DNA of 64,000 bases, taken from NCBI GenBank assembly GCA_030272585.1, contig BSYQ01000016.1:1054001-1118000 (forward strand), written 5' to 3'. Every line of letters starts with the position of its first letter. Position 1 is the stretch's first letter. Origin of the DNA: Bryopsis sp. KO-2023 (taxonomy: Eukaryota > Chlorophyta > Ulvophyceae > Bryopsidales > Bryopsidaceae). A program made the position numbers and the translations under genes. The notes beneath the pieces were generated by a model. It was not told where the DNA came from, searched no databases, and saw nothing but the letters and a program-made list of their open reading frames with translations. Shown here piece after piece: positions 13,561 through 26,800 of this stretch.

Positions 13561-13992
13561 TTGAAAGTCAGCTGACAAGAAAAGGCTGTCGGCCTTCTTC
13601 ACCCGTAAAGTTCTGTGACATCCTGACCACGGCCTTCCCACTAAACGTATGTCGATGCTCAATATGTTACATGCAGAATTGCAGTCGTCCAGTGCAAAGC
13701 AGAACGGGACTGTACAATTGAACTGTTAGAAGGATACAGGCGGTTAAGTTCGGTTGGGAGCAATTCCGCGATCTCGTAGTTCCCGGCGTGCGAATGCGTA
13801 CTCGACTGTGGTGTTTCGAAACATTCAACCAAGCCGCAGCGAAATAGACTGGCGGCTCTCCGCTTCGAGGTCCAGCGAATGCGAGAAATCATTGCCTGGC
13901 GTCCGCGATACTGACCCTCTTGCCCGCTTGTCACACAGGGCACAACCAAACCTCCGAAAACTGCCAAGAAAACTGCTTGATCGTCTCCTCAC

Positions 13993-16900
13993 ATGACGAT
14001 CTGGCTGTGCTTCGTGCTCATTTCCATTTCCCTAGGTATACTATACCTACGAATCAGACTCGCTTGGGTATCCCTGCGTATGATGACGATCGGTGTAATA
14101 GAAGGCCTTTGTCGTCGCTTCAGGATATCATGTGTTTCCCGCGCACGGTCGACACTTTCATCATGAGTGTGGATCGAGCCAGCTGAAATCGAATGCGACG
14201 GAGATATCCCGCCTTCGTGAAATGTATCTGGGCCAGACGAAGGAAATGATGAAGGCGCTGGGGTCATATCCGGTAAAGCCCAATAAAGCAATTGATTCGT
14301 TTGCTGCAATAAGAAACTATGCTGGGGCATGAGCAAGTGTTCTCTTTTCTTTAGGGTCCAGCCATACAGGAGCAAACGGTGTCTGAAGACGGAATGAGGT
14401 TCCATTTAGATTATCAACTGGATGGTTTATCTGCGGAGCAAGAAAGTTTCCTTCGCGGGAGACTTATGCCTGCGGCAGTCGCTGTTTTGATGAATACCAT
14501 ATCGGTAAACGAGTGTATTTTGCACAGCCACAGGATCACCTGCAATAGCATTCTGCCCACAAAGTATTGCATACCATTGAACTGGTGCCATCAGCTGCTG
14601 CATATCTTTGAATGCTTTCTTTGTCCATAGGTTGTGCGACCCTGGGTTGGGGAGCTTTATCTTCCACGCTATTGCGTTTCGGCATATCCAGATCATTTGG
14701 ACAAGTGCTTGAAAGTTGAACCACATGAAGGCACAGCACATTTTCTTGGTAAATGTGGCCATGCAACCCACAAGAACGAGTTTTTTTCTTCCTATCAGAC
14801 GTGCACGACGCTGGAGGAGAATAACCCAGACTCGGGATTTACATGCACTGTACACGAAGAGTCGGGAGGCGCTGAGACAGACTTCTATCTCTACGTGACG
14901 ACTGTTGAGAGTGAAATATGTCTTCAAGGGGCGCTAGCATATGCTCAGTATTGTGTTTTAGACATTGAGACGAATCGGCCTTTGGCCGGCTTTGTTAATT
15001 TCTGCCCCGCCGAAATTTCCTCAACCGAAGACGACGCTGAGTTGGACTACCAAATAGAAAAAGCCATCCACGAGATTCTGCACGCGCTGGTTAGTGGAGC
15101 GGACACGACGCTGCCAAAGATTGTCGTTGAGAGGTTGCTAATGCCTAGAGACTGGTTGTGTTCCTGATATCTCATTTCTAGATGTTTTCAGACGATCTAT
15201 TTGAGAAGTTCATTAAGCCAGATGGAACACCACTCGCTCGAGAAGATGTCCTGGCGACATTCAACGAGAGAGACCAGGAGGTTACCAAAATTGTATCGCC
15301 ACGTGTTCTACAAGAGGTCCGGGATCAGTTCGGCTGTTCAACTTTGAACGGGGCAGAGTTGGAGGACGACGGCGGTACAGGAACAGCTGGAAATCACTGG
15401 GAAAGCAGATTGTTTCAGGTACTGTATTTGAGCTCAGCTAAAATATGACGAAAGCAAGCCCCCAAGTTCAGTCTACTCTTTGCATTTTAGCACTCTTACA
15501 TGTATGCCTGATGTATATTTTTCCTGCCGACTGTTGCTGCATGCAGGGTGAGGTTATGGATGGAATGGCTGGAGCTCCAGTGTCTGCTGGAAGGCACAGT
15601 CTCTCGAGACTCACGCTTGCTTTGATGGAAGATAGTGGGTGGTACAAACCTGACTGGGAAAGCGCGGTGTGTACGGTTTTGATATTCCTCGAAGATCAGA
15701 CAAACTCCAAAGTCACACGAGATGAACCATTGCCCACTGCATTCAGGGAAACTTGCGTTGGGGAAGGGAGGCAGGATGCTCATTCGCTGAGGATTCCTGT
15801 TCCAATTACATACAACAAAACCCAAGCCAGGATTGGTTCTGTGACATGGAGGGAGAGACGATGTGTACTCGTGGCTTGGAAGGTCTTGGGCTGTGTACAG
15901 TCGATCCTTTCATGAATGAATGTGGAGTAATACGCCCATACTCGAACGCAGATTGCAAAAACCCACTCCACGCGACAGGTATGTTGGCCCAATCTGCTTG
16001 TCTGGGCGAAGAGAGAAACAGCCCTGAGGATCAGCACAGCTAATGTTTGTTTTGCTGCACCTCAGAGGGGAGTCAGAGCTTTGGAGTATCCCATCAGTTG
16101 ACGGCGCGGTGCGTGAAAGAGCAACATCCAATCCAGAATGTTTTTCGACAGGGAGGGAGTGCTTTCCTCTCAACGAAAAGCCCTATGGAGGCAGGCTGCT
16201 ATGAGGTTAGCTTTGGCAGGTAGTGTCTGCCACTGGGTTTGTGGGCATGATTGGATTCCAATCGCAAATCTTGGTGTGCAATCAGGTCCAATGCAATGAC
16301 GAATCCGAGCTTTTCATCAAGCTCTCCGAAGATACGATTCGTTGTCCATCTGGGGGGTCGATAGACTTGGTATCACAAGTACAAAGCATCGATTTCAGGG
16401 ACGGGCGGCTGGAATGCCCAGACAATTCTATTGTTTGCCCCAGTTTGGCTTGTCCCGACAACTGCAACGGGCAAGGAGACTGCGTGGATGGGAAATGCTA
16501 CTGTCATCTGGGCTACTTTGGTAAGGATTGCGTCTGGTCAACAATACCAAGCGGAAACGAGCCCTCGAAGTATTGTTGAGAACACCCTTATGATGCCCAC
16601 AGGAACATCATGTTCGAGGCGACTATGCATCGCGGAATCAGAATATTGCTCGTGCGACATTCCAGAAGGGAAGACCTATGGGGCGTGCATTCAGCAGTCT
16701 CTACCCCCTCCGCCTTTGCCTCCCCCTCCACAACAATCGCCAACACCAAAGCAATCTCCAACCCCACCGCCGCCCCTTGCATCTACTATCGATTCAGTTC
16801 CTCCTCCGCCAGTATCTCTGGGCTCAAATCCGGCCCCACCCCAACCATCAAAAGACTCCATCACCGTATGTTCGACCTATTATTCAGATTATTTCTTGGG

Positions 16901-18623
16901 CAAGGACCTCTGTTTTCTCCATCATTGTGTAGAACGTAAAACGACCTTGCTTATTCCAACACTTCTGTTAGATATATTGGCCCTGGACAACAGTCTCTTG
17001 TGCTGTTTTAGGTCTCCATGGTGCTCGTAGCATCGGTCGCCGATTTCGATTCTGGTGCTTACCAGCGGGCGATGTCAGATATCTTGGGTACCCCGCTCGA
17101 AGATGTTCAAATCCTAGAGTTCCGAGAAAAAGAAAAGTCGCAGGGCAACAGAAGAAGGCAGACCTTGTCAGAAGATTCGCAGCTAGAGGTGTGGAGATAT
17201 ACTGCCCATCTATTTTTTTGTACATTTACATTAAAAAAAAGAAGAGATGTTGAATTATTTACCCTTCAACTTTCCTCTACAAAGCTTTGCAAGCACCAAT
17301 CTGCTGTTGTGAAAACCTACTTTTTTGTTTGACGCAGATTGGGATGGCGGGTTGGTGCCGTTTTTGATCAGGTTTTTTTTGTAAAGGGCAGGTTGTAACT
17401 CAGATTTACAGTGCAGACACAATTGCGACATGGAACAAGATTGAAACTGCCGATTCCGATGGCAGCTTAAGAACCGCCATGGAGAACGAGGGGTTAGCTT
17501 ATTTTGAAGGATCGATTACTCTTTTCGAAGAAGAAGACGATGATACTTCGTCTGGTAAGATATTTTCAGAGGAGAAAATCAACTCTCAGTGTTTCGTTGT
17601 TCGTGTGGCTACATTTGGCATTTGCGGTTGGCTCCAGGGAAAATTGAAGAGATTTATGAAACGATTTTGGACAGCAACGTATACACGGGAAGTCTCATTG
17701 GGGCCATCGTGCTGGCAGTCGTAATATGTTGCTGCTGCTGTGGATATCAATGCTGTAAAGAGAAGCCAAGGGTGAGGCGAATCGCCTCTTCAAACAAACA
17801 AACAAACATCAAATTACATTGTGTAGGAATCGCCTCTTCAGGGCACCTGTATGCACACTTTTCAAACGGTAGATGTGAAAATTGACTCCACGCTTGACAT
17901 TGCTCTGGTCCCAGGAAAAAGATTCTGACGATCAAGCCATGTACGCCCCTGTGCTGCCGGCTGGAAAGGGGCCCCTTGCTTCTAAAGGGGGTCTCCCAAC
18001 TGGCACCAATGCCCTGATGATGAGCGCCACACCCAAAGTGAGAAAAACTTAACAAACAAACACCCCCTTCGACTGGTTTAGGAGGCTCACTTTCATGGCA
18101 CAATGCCGAGCGTGTGTGTATAATGAAGGAGGAATTCCTCTGGACTTTAGATTTTGCTTCTGGTGGTGCTTTTCTTAGATTCCTGCCGCTCCGGCGCAAC
18201 ACACCAGCTTGTTGCACTCCAATGCTGGCGTTCAAAGAGACGCTTGGGGCTCTCAGACCACCAAAAAATCAACCCAAGGCGCGCCAATGACGGCGGGAAC
18301 CAGTGCTGCCCGTCAGGTTAGCACAAACTTTTCCCAAGTTGTGGAGGTAGAACTAGCAACAGAGGGGCTTCTTGTATCATGCGACGGACTTTCGTTTCCC
18401 ATCTTCGCCGCATATTTGTGTGATTTTGTTTGCTTAGTTCTTGTTGATATCAGCTGGCTGAGAGTGCGATTCTCGTTTTTCCCCTCCGTAGGATACATCC
18501 ACAATTCCAACCACATTTTCTCCACACAACGCTTGGTCCAATGACCGTCAACCGATGACTCCCGCCACCAGTCAGCACCCCCAACCCCAGCGAGCAGATT
18601 CGACGAAATGTGAAGATTTGTAG
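13993..18623 (+). CDS. membrane-anchored leishmanolysin-type (M8) zinc metallopeptidase with EGF-like domain
   Basis: Sixteen exons give 964 aa: 13993-14035, 14124-14272, 14355-14504, 14631-15089, 15182-15418, 15547-15666, 15747-15978, 16066-16205, 16286-16520, 16603-16865, 17012-17188, 17392-17554, 17638-17771, 17915-18037, 18179-18316 and 18492-18623. All borders are GT-AG and phases match. Residues 1-15 are a signal peptide (MTIWLCFVLISISL). The zinc motif HEILH is at 261-265; the third ligand His is at about 339 in GNHWESR, after the family signature FGCSTLNGAELED; the Met-turn region is near 350. Cys-rich blocks follow, then an EGF-like module at about 565-592, a Pro-rich stalk at 617-676, a region resembling SEA-type stalk domains at 677-789 (weak), one membrane helix at about 808-826 followed by a Cys cluster, and a 138-residue cytoplasmic tail. 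It should act as an ectopeptidase at the cell surface. Kinetoplastid homologues are GPI-anchored and lack this tail. Family assignment is firm; substrate is unknown. Confidence 0.9.
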
Positions 18624-21406
18624 TTTTGCTTCAATGGATCAAATCCCAAACCATATGGATGCATCCTCAAGAACGCAATAACACCAGCACTCCGTGTGCT
18701 ATTCTCATTCAAGAGATTTGCTTGAGGAGGAGAAACATCGTCAAAATAGGAACCTTATTTATGTTGGGTTGTCTGGGTGGAAGTCCAATGTTTGTTTCTT
18801 AGTTCGTTTGCAAACGCATCGAGGTTTTGCAGGGGTACCCCGTTGAGCAACTCACGTTTTTGAGCAATAGAGCGGTGTAAGGCCTTCCCTATACACCTTA
18901 ATGCAACTCAACTCGTTTTGTCAAAAAAAAAGCGTCAAGAAACGTCAACCTGTTGATCTGTGTCCCCAAGATTTTCAAATAAAGAGAAAGAAGCCACCAA
19001 TACTTCTTGCTGGTCCCCTTTCCCCTTTTTTTATACCCCAGCAGTTTTACTCAACTAGATGAGTACAAATTCCCTTCCCTGAGGTTTGCATCATTACTAT
19101 CCATTTGTCAAACGCTTCGTTTTTCCCCAAGGATTCAAAACAGAAACAGCAATTAACAGTTTCAACCGACCAACTTCAAATAATATCCCTCTGTTCAATT
19201 ATTCCCCACATCCAATCAGCCCCCTTGAGGTCCCTGGCACATTGTCAAAGATCAATATGAGGTTTTCCTTCCCATGAGGTTGCAAAAGGCACGCGGAGAT
19301 GGTTGTCAAGCTCCTAAATATCACCAACCATATGTGGATTTCATTTTATCCTAAACTCTTAGCATCCTGATAATTTGCACCAAAGAATGAATTGCCTTCT
19401 CCATGGATAGTCTCCACCCAAACGACAAATGCTTATTCTCTTCAAGACCCGGTCTTTTTTATAGCTACAGGTTTGGATTATTGCAAGCCTGTGGTGGTTC
19501 ATGAACAAAGAATTCGTCCTGTTGGTTTTTACATAGATCAGTTAGACAACCAATCGAGGTCTTATGTGTAGACTCCACGGAATCATAACCATATCATCTT
19601 ATGTATACAACCCCATGCCAAATCAGACTCAATCTACATTATTCCCCAACCATTTCCAATCAATGTCGATACAAATTGGTCCGACCGGTCCCGAGGATTC
19701 CGGCGCACCCGCTTTGGTCCTGTCATGCAGCTTGATTGCTCTTCAAATCTGGGCTGTTGAGCAATGCTTGTGTTCCTCCATTGAATGTGTTTAACGTATT
19801 AACCACTTTCAGAGCTGTCGCCAAATCAGAACTCAATGTATGACTGGATGTCCCCAATGCAGTGAGAAGAGCCTCAACTTCACTGAGGTCTATCAAACTG
19901 GATGCATCTCAAGCCGTTTCGTTTATTTAGTTAAGTTGGCAATCTTTTTTGAAAAGCTTTTCAAGTGCTTAAGCACTTGTACAACCATTTACCGTCTTGG
20001 ATTCTGAACGTTTTGAGGGGACCCCTCCAAAGCAAGGTCTGCAACAATGTTTTGCCTCCCACAGTTAAAAAAACCATATCAATGAAAGAGGAAGGGAAAA
20101 TTCAAGAATTGGGGAAGACATGAACGAGTGGGATGACTGAAAGAGAAAAACCTTACTACATCAGAACGCGAGTTTTTCTTGTTGTTTCTTCTTTTCCTTC
20201 TGTGTATCGATTCAATTCCATAAAACAGAACCGCAGTATGTTGAGATTTTGAAGAAATTGAAGCGAAGAAATTGAAGCCTGTATTTGCATGTGTAGGAGA
20301 AAAAAAAAAACACTCGGGCTGAAAGAAAATGCAATGTGTTTTTTGTTCTTCGACACAAACTTTTTTTCTGTTTTTTTTTTTTTTCCTTCAGCCACCAAAT
20401 TTTTTATCTACACAAACCACTTTGTAACGACATTTCCCTCCATTTTACCAGTTAAACAAAAAAGGAACAGAAAAACTCGATTCTTCACCATCTTTTTTGG
20501 GATTTCTTTTTCTTTGGTTGAACCACCTTTTTTACTTTTTTTTCCTGTTTTCAAGTGAAGCCCCAAAGGTTTTCCTGCACACTCAGGCTTTTTTTTTGTT
20601 TTTGGAACGACCCAAAAATGAAAGAGAAGATCAGAATATCAATCGATTCCATCCCACCCTCCATTTCTTTAAAATGTCCAAAAACCAGTTCTGTTTTTTT
20701 CTTAACTTTTTTCCGAATACCTCTGTTCATGCATTCTTTTCTCAACAGCCCCCCCCCCCCCCCAAAAAAAAAAAAAAAGTCCCCCTCCTCCCCAAAATCT
20801 ACATTTTTAAGAATTTGCGACAAATATTTTCTTTCAGATTTTCCTGGCAGCCCCACCAACGAACGCAATCTTAATTTCACTCTGTCCTCATTTTTTTTTT
20901 TCATCTCCAGCCAGATATTAATTCCCTCTTCTTCTGTGGGTTCATTTTTTTTTTTGGTTTTCCTATTTACCTATTCTTTTTGTTTCATCGCCACACTGTA
21001 TTCACGCTACACCCCAAAAACCAAAAAAAAAAAACCACACCGATCTCTAGGTCACCATTTCAGCAAAGCCCCTTTCCATTAAGATGTGGAAGAACGTCAC
21101 CAACCCTTTTCTTTTTTTTCAACTTGTTGCAGCCGGGGATATATTCGATTCCCCACAAGGATCTTTCAAGAAAACCAAAACAGCCCCCAAAAGTTGCAAG
21201 ACATAATACACAGTCCAAAAAGGTTTGCAAGAAAACTACAACATCTCGTTTATCCCCCCCCCCCCTTCCTCCTAAAATAGCCAGGCTTCCCATCCTGGCA
21301 CCACACTTGCCTATTCTCAACTCTCCCTCCACCCCCCCCCCCCAAAAAAAAAAAAGAAAAATATTTTTTTTGTAAGTTTTAGAGAAAGAGCATTTCCCAG
21401 AAGGTT
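18624..21406. other. intergenic region, convergent gene ends
   Basis: This lies between the 3' ends of the M8 peptidase gene and UBC9. An AATAAA at about 18978 could be the peptidase polyadenylation signal. From about 20150 to 21400 the sequence turns into T-, A- and C-homopolymers. I see no gene. Confidence 0.5.
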
Positions 21407-23309
21407 TTACTCAGGGGGAGGATATTTCTTGGACTGTGCTTTGATAAGCTCACTGTATTCGGGTTTGTTTCGAGTGAAAGTTACGAAGGCATCCGATTGG
21501 GCTGGGCTGTGTGGGTTAGGTTCTTCCAGCAAATCCTACAGCAAAACACACACACACAAGTTATTTTTTGGATATTTTTTTCGACTTCTCGAGAAAAGAA
21601 AAACTCCACCACCACCACCATATCGCGGTCACTCTTTTTTTTTAGAGTGTCCAGCTACATGGGGCTTTCGGTCTCAATGTACTAGATATCTTATTTTTAT
21701 TTCCCGAGGAAGAAAATTGAATAAAGGGGAAAAAAAATGTGCTGCCCACCTGGATTCCTTGAAGTATTTGTCTGACCGTGAGAGATGGTCTCCATCCATC
21801 CTCCTACATGAAAATAAAAAATGAAAATTTAAAGCAAAACCCCTTGAATAAAAACAAAATCATATTTTTCGTGCACACGTAGAAAGCGATAAAACAAAAT
21901 TTGAAAACAATCGAGACAGCGATTTTATTTTCCACACAAACAACAACAGGAAATTTTCCTCCCTTGGCATCAAGATTTCACTATCAGGGCTGTTGGTAAA
22001 GCACCATCGATTAGGTAATCGATCCATATTTTCTCAGTTTTGTCAAGTTAATTGGCAGTTGAAGAAAATATATATCTAATGATGTGTATATTCCACATAT
22101 CTATTTCTTCCCCTTTGGTTAGTGGATGGCAATTGCCTGTGTTGGGTTTTGCAAAAAAATAAATATTTTCTGCTGCTCGACAGGTTGAGGGTGTTGTTTT
22201 GTGTGTGGGGGGATATATTTCCTCTTTGCGAAACCTGTACCTCGTTGATAATGCTGAGACAGACGGTTCCTGATGGGTAAATGTTGGGATGAAAAAATCC
22301 CTGAGGAAATCGGCACTGTACATCACACAAACACAGCCAGCAGTTCAAGATAAAAGCAATATTATTTGGGAACCCCCCCCCCAAAAAACAAAAACAAAAA
22401 ACGTACAGCAGGAATATTCATAATCTTAAACAAGAAAAATTGTATAAAATATATTCTACAAGTGTTTTTCACAAGGGCAAAAATTGCCTAGGGCATGGTT
22501 TTTGTAAAATAAATACGTAGCATTTTCACACACATAACACACATCGATTAGTGGAATGAGGATTCAATTGCAAAAAAAAAAGCAAAAAAGATCACTCTAC
22601 TCGCTGATGACTCAGCATAGAGTCTGGACCCTTATTTTTTTGGACGGTATTTCCTCTCGTATTACTAATCCTGTGCCATCGGTCTATTTTTGTTCCGCTG
22701 CTTTTCACCTTTGGGGGTTTGCTGGGATAATCCTCCGTGAACTCCATCGTCAAGGGATAAAATCCCCCCTCCCAATCTGTGTTTGGCTTTCCTGGAATTC
22801 GACAGATCCATCGCAGTGGATTGGTGCTCCTGCACACACAGACCTTGAAAAAAAAACATGAGGAAATGAAAGCAAACAGACAGAAACCATCTACCAAGGG
22901 GGGGGGGGGGCAAAAAATTAGGGAAAGAGTGGGGAGGGAGGGAAAAGCCCACAGAAAAACAACAGGGTTCGTTTGCAGTTCGATGAAGAAACCCTTTTGA
23001 TGGAGGGGGTTGGATTGGGAAGGGGGTCTCAGAAATGTTTTGTGAAAAAATCGTTTTTTTTAGACTTCGACGTATCAACATCCGTTTCCTGCGCGCACAC
23101 ACGCTTTTCTTGCGTTTTCTCATTCACATCAAGGTGAAAGAAGAGAAAGTATCTGGGAACAACTAAGTTTTAAGAAATCCGAGTGGTTTGGTCGGGAATT
23201 GAGCCCACCCGTCTGCGTTTTTCTCTGGCCTGGCGACGAATCCGAACGGTTTATCTTTCCGCCATTGTTTTCGCTCCTCGGCCAGTCGCGCTCTCGCCAC
23301 GCCAGACAT
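21407..23309 (-). CDS. UBC9: SUMO-conjugating enzyme UBC9 (E2)
   Basis: Five exons on the minus strand, 23309-23209, 22829-22709, 22315-22241, 21803-21750 and 21535-21407, encode 159 aa; the family is typically about 158 aa. All introns are GT-AG and phases agree. UBC9 accepts activated SUMO as a thioester and passes it to lysines of target proteins, mainly in the nucleus. Visible hallmarks are the basic N-terminal helix that contacts SUMO ([20 protein letters not shown]), [12 protein letters not shown], the HPN triad at 83-85 and catalytic Cys93 in GTVCLSI, the same number as in human UBC9. The insertion after the first strands (KNADGSTNPLRW) has the UBC9 length, which separates it from ubiquitin E2s. 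ATG at 23309 gives the canonical start two residues before the first helix. It is transcribed divergently from RSP3. Confidence 0.95.
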
Positions 23310-23869
23310 CGCTTTCGGAAAACAACAAGTTCCCAATCCTCGACTTCGTATCCACCTTTTCTCTCCGACCACTTTCCCTCAACCAACACCACTCGCGCCG
23401 CGCAATCGGTCAAAACACCAAAGGTTTTTACGCCAAACTTGAGAGAAGACTCGACGCGCCAGAAACCGAGAAGTTGGAGGGAAACGCACGACAAAACCGC
23501 GCCGGTCAGACTGGGGGATTCACGTAAGCTGGAAGTCGAAATCTGGAGGGCGGTTCGTTTGACGACTCTGTGACTTGCATGGCGAAAAGCGTCAACGCGC
23601 GTTCTTATCCTTCGGAATCGTAGGAGAGGGGGGTACCCTGGCCGACTATAACCAGCGCTCCATCGAGCCTCCGAAACCCAAGGTCTTAGGAATCAGGTGG
23701 ATACACGAGTTGACATCGACCCGAAAGGAGCGCAGGGATTTCAATCGCCCGGGGGGGTTTTGCACATTTTAAACTACGAAGGGGTTCTAGGTGATCTTTT
23801 TCACCTTTTTTTTTTCAAGTGTTATCGGGGAGCCTCTGCCCTGCGGGGAAAAAATAAAAGAGGAGCAAA
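23310..23869. promoter_or_regulatory. shared intergenic region between divergent UBC9 and RSP3
   Basis: 560 bp separate the two start codons. The part next to UBC9 is GC-balanced and CpG-containing, unlike the T-rich introns around it, as expected for a bidirectional promoter. No specific element is recognisable, and a 65-codon open frame at 23575 looks accidental. Confidence 0.4.
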
Positions 23870-26800
23870 ATGACCAGAACCCAACAACAGCAAGTGTACA
23901 CACATGCAGCTCAACCAAAAGCAATTTCCCATCAGAGGCCCAAGGTGGGTAGAAATGAAAGCAGAAAATTGCTAGCAGTATTGTCTCGATTTGTTTATTC
24001 TTTTCTATTATTATTCTTTTCTTGATTTAGTCATGCAATCAAGTCATTTCTTCTTTTTGCGTGTTTTTTCATGTCCATAACAACGATTATTCAAAAATTA
24101 TCCACAAGTTCAGATTCAAATTGGTGGAGTGGTGGTTTAGAGGAATTCCAAAAAAAATTCCAAAAAACGAACAAAAGATTCCAGGATGGGTTAGGCTAGA
24201 AAGAAGCACCAGCGGGAAAAAACAAGAAAAAAATCTGAGGAGATAAAAACCCCATCCCCTAGCCTTTCGCTGTTATTCTCCTCCTGGATTCATAATTATT
24301 GTCTGTACAATCCAGCGCATAAATACTGAAATGAAACTCATGGGGCAGTCACAATCGATTTCCGAATGCATCCTTCACCACCAATGATTCTGCCAGCAAA
24401 TTAGAATTAGAATTTGATTGGAGGCCTTGTTGGGTGCAACTTCACAGTTTGGAAATACCCTGACTACAAAAGTCGATTATTGTTCCATCAAATGTGTCGA
24501 GTCACCCTAATATATTTTGTTTTGGTTTGCTGGTCCTTTTTTAGTATCGAGAAGATGATTCGAATCAATATCCAGCCAATATCATGTTCGATCGGAGAGT
24601 GGTCCGGGGAAATACCTATGCTGCCCAGATTCTGGCAGCGGAGCCCCACATTGTTGAAAGCAAAACCATGAGGACTGCCAAGTGAGTATTTATTTATTTT
24701 ATTATATGTATATATTTTTTTTGATTCCCGTGATTCAATCCAGCTAAATGGGGGCGAAGCAAATAACATGCACAGCAACATCTGAGTATTTTTTTCCAGA
24801 AAATTTGTACAGTAAAAATACCCAAGCGTTTGGAGAGGCATTGGGGGGGGGGGGGCAAGGAGCTTTCCTGTGTGAATGCAATGCGGCATTCCAGAAATAG
24901 ACTGGGAAAGTTGAGCTTTATTTTCAACTTTTTTATGTTTTTTGGGGATTTCCTTTTTTTTTTAAAGGAATGGCGAAAAACCAGATACGCAGCTAGTTTT
25001 AATTCTTGATATATATGTATTGTTTCGGATCCAAGTAAACAGCCTTCGCATATCGCCCATTCACATCCAGTGGATTTCTTCCAGCCTCAACGTTACATGC
25101 ATTTTTGTTTTAAAAAAGTACATTAAAAAAAAAAGTAGGAAAATTCTGAGTCTGTGGTGGTGTTGTGTGGAAAAACGATCAGTCGAAGTGGTGTTAGGAA
25201 AGCCGTTCCTCGAACTCCGGAGCCCGTGGAGGGAAGAAGGCACTTGGATATTCAAACAGATGCTTATCTGGAAGAATTGGTGGATACGGTGCCAGAGGCT
25301 GAAATTTCCACCCAAACCGATCCGTTCATCGACCGCCCACCGACCCCCTTGTTTATTCCACAAAAAAGCGGAGTCGATGCAACCACTCAAATCGAACAAG
25401 GTCAGCTTTTTTTTTTTCCACCTCCATTTTTTTCTTTCTTTAGAAGATTCTTTTTTGGGAGGGCTACTCTTTTCGAACACGTGTTTTTTCGACACTTTTC
25501 CTTCCAGTTTTTTTTTATTTTGCTTGTGAATCATTTTTCCAGATAGGGAAAGTTTCTGAAGGCTGAACGTGTATAGGGGAGAGAGGGGGGGGGGGGGGTT
25601 GAGGAGTTGAAAAGAAAACTGTGTCGATTTTCTTACATTCCTTTTCTTTTTTCTTTTTTTTTTTTGGGGGGGGGGGTTGGTGGAAAGCAGGTGACTTGTT
25701 TGATTTCGAATATGAAGTGGAGCCCATTCTGGAAGTGTTGGTCGGCAAAGTTTTGGAGCAAGGGTTGATGGAGGTTATGGAGGAGGAGGAGCTGGCAGCC
25801 ATGAGGGCCCATCAAGAACACATGGAACAGATCAGAAATGCTGAGCTGGTCGCCACACAGCGAATGGAGGCCGCAGAAAAAAGAAAACTGGATGAAAAGG
25901 AACGGAGAATGGCCCAGGTGATACAGAGAGCCCAGAATAAAACAAAAACGAAATTTGAAACCCTGTTCGACTTTTTCTTCTTATTATTCTTCCCCCCCCC
26001 CTGCACGAGAGGATGTGGTAGGAGGCGTTTCTCTCAACAGTGAAAACCGAAAAAAACACTCAATAAAAACCAAAAAAAAGCACCCCTTCTCGCTTTTTTT
26101 TTTGCTTTTTTTCACCCTGTTTGGTCGGTGGCCGGATTTCCCACCCCTCACAGAAAAAAAGAAAAAAAAAAAAAACACCACCATGCCTGATATATATTTC
26201 CCCCCCTAAAGACTGCTTTAAAGACTGCTTTGTGTTTGTTTTTATTTCCTTGTTTTTTTTTCCCAATAGGAGAGGGATCGTGTGGATAGAGAAAACGTTG
26301 TGCGAGAAAAGGTGGCGGCTTCCACCTTTTCTCGTGGTTATTTGAACGGATTGATCGGTTCTGTATTCGACAAACTGGAACGCGATGGATTTTTCTTCGA
26401 CCCCATCGAGAGGGAGGTGGAAACTGAATTCATGCCGTTGCTCAGGTAATCGATCGATCCACACCGGCATTGATCAGAAATTTGACTTGAATTTATTTTG
26501 TTTCTTTTATTAAAAAAAAAATAAAAAAAAAAAAATTTAAACCACCTGGCACCAGCTGTTTCAAAGAAATCCGACAAATTCTGTCAGATTTGCGAAGGGT
26601 TTTCTTGTGCTTTCATTTTTTTTTATATCTTTAAGTATTCATTTTTTTCAAACTACTTTTTTGCGTTGCTTTGCTTCCACCGCCCTCTTTTCAATTTTTT
26701 TTTTTTTTTTAAGAAATTAAAAAGGAAAGCGTCTCCTGCCTGATTCTGTTTCGTTTGGGAATTTATTTATTTTTTTCGTTTAATTCATGCTTCCTTTTTT

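Noticed and set aside
16206..16219. A 14-nt intron in the M8 peptidase gene
   Set aside because: Using the acceptor at 16285 gives an 80-nt intron in the same phase, which fits neighbouring introns and restores the family-like Cys spacing.
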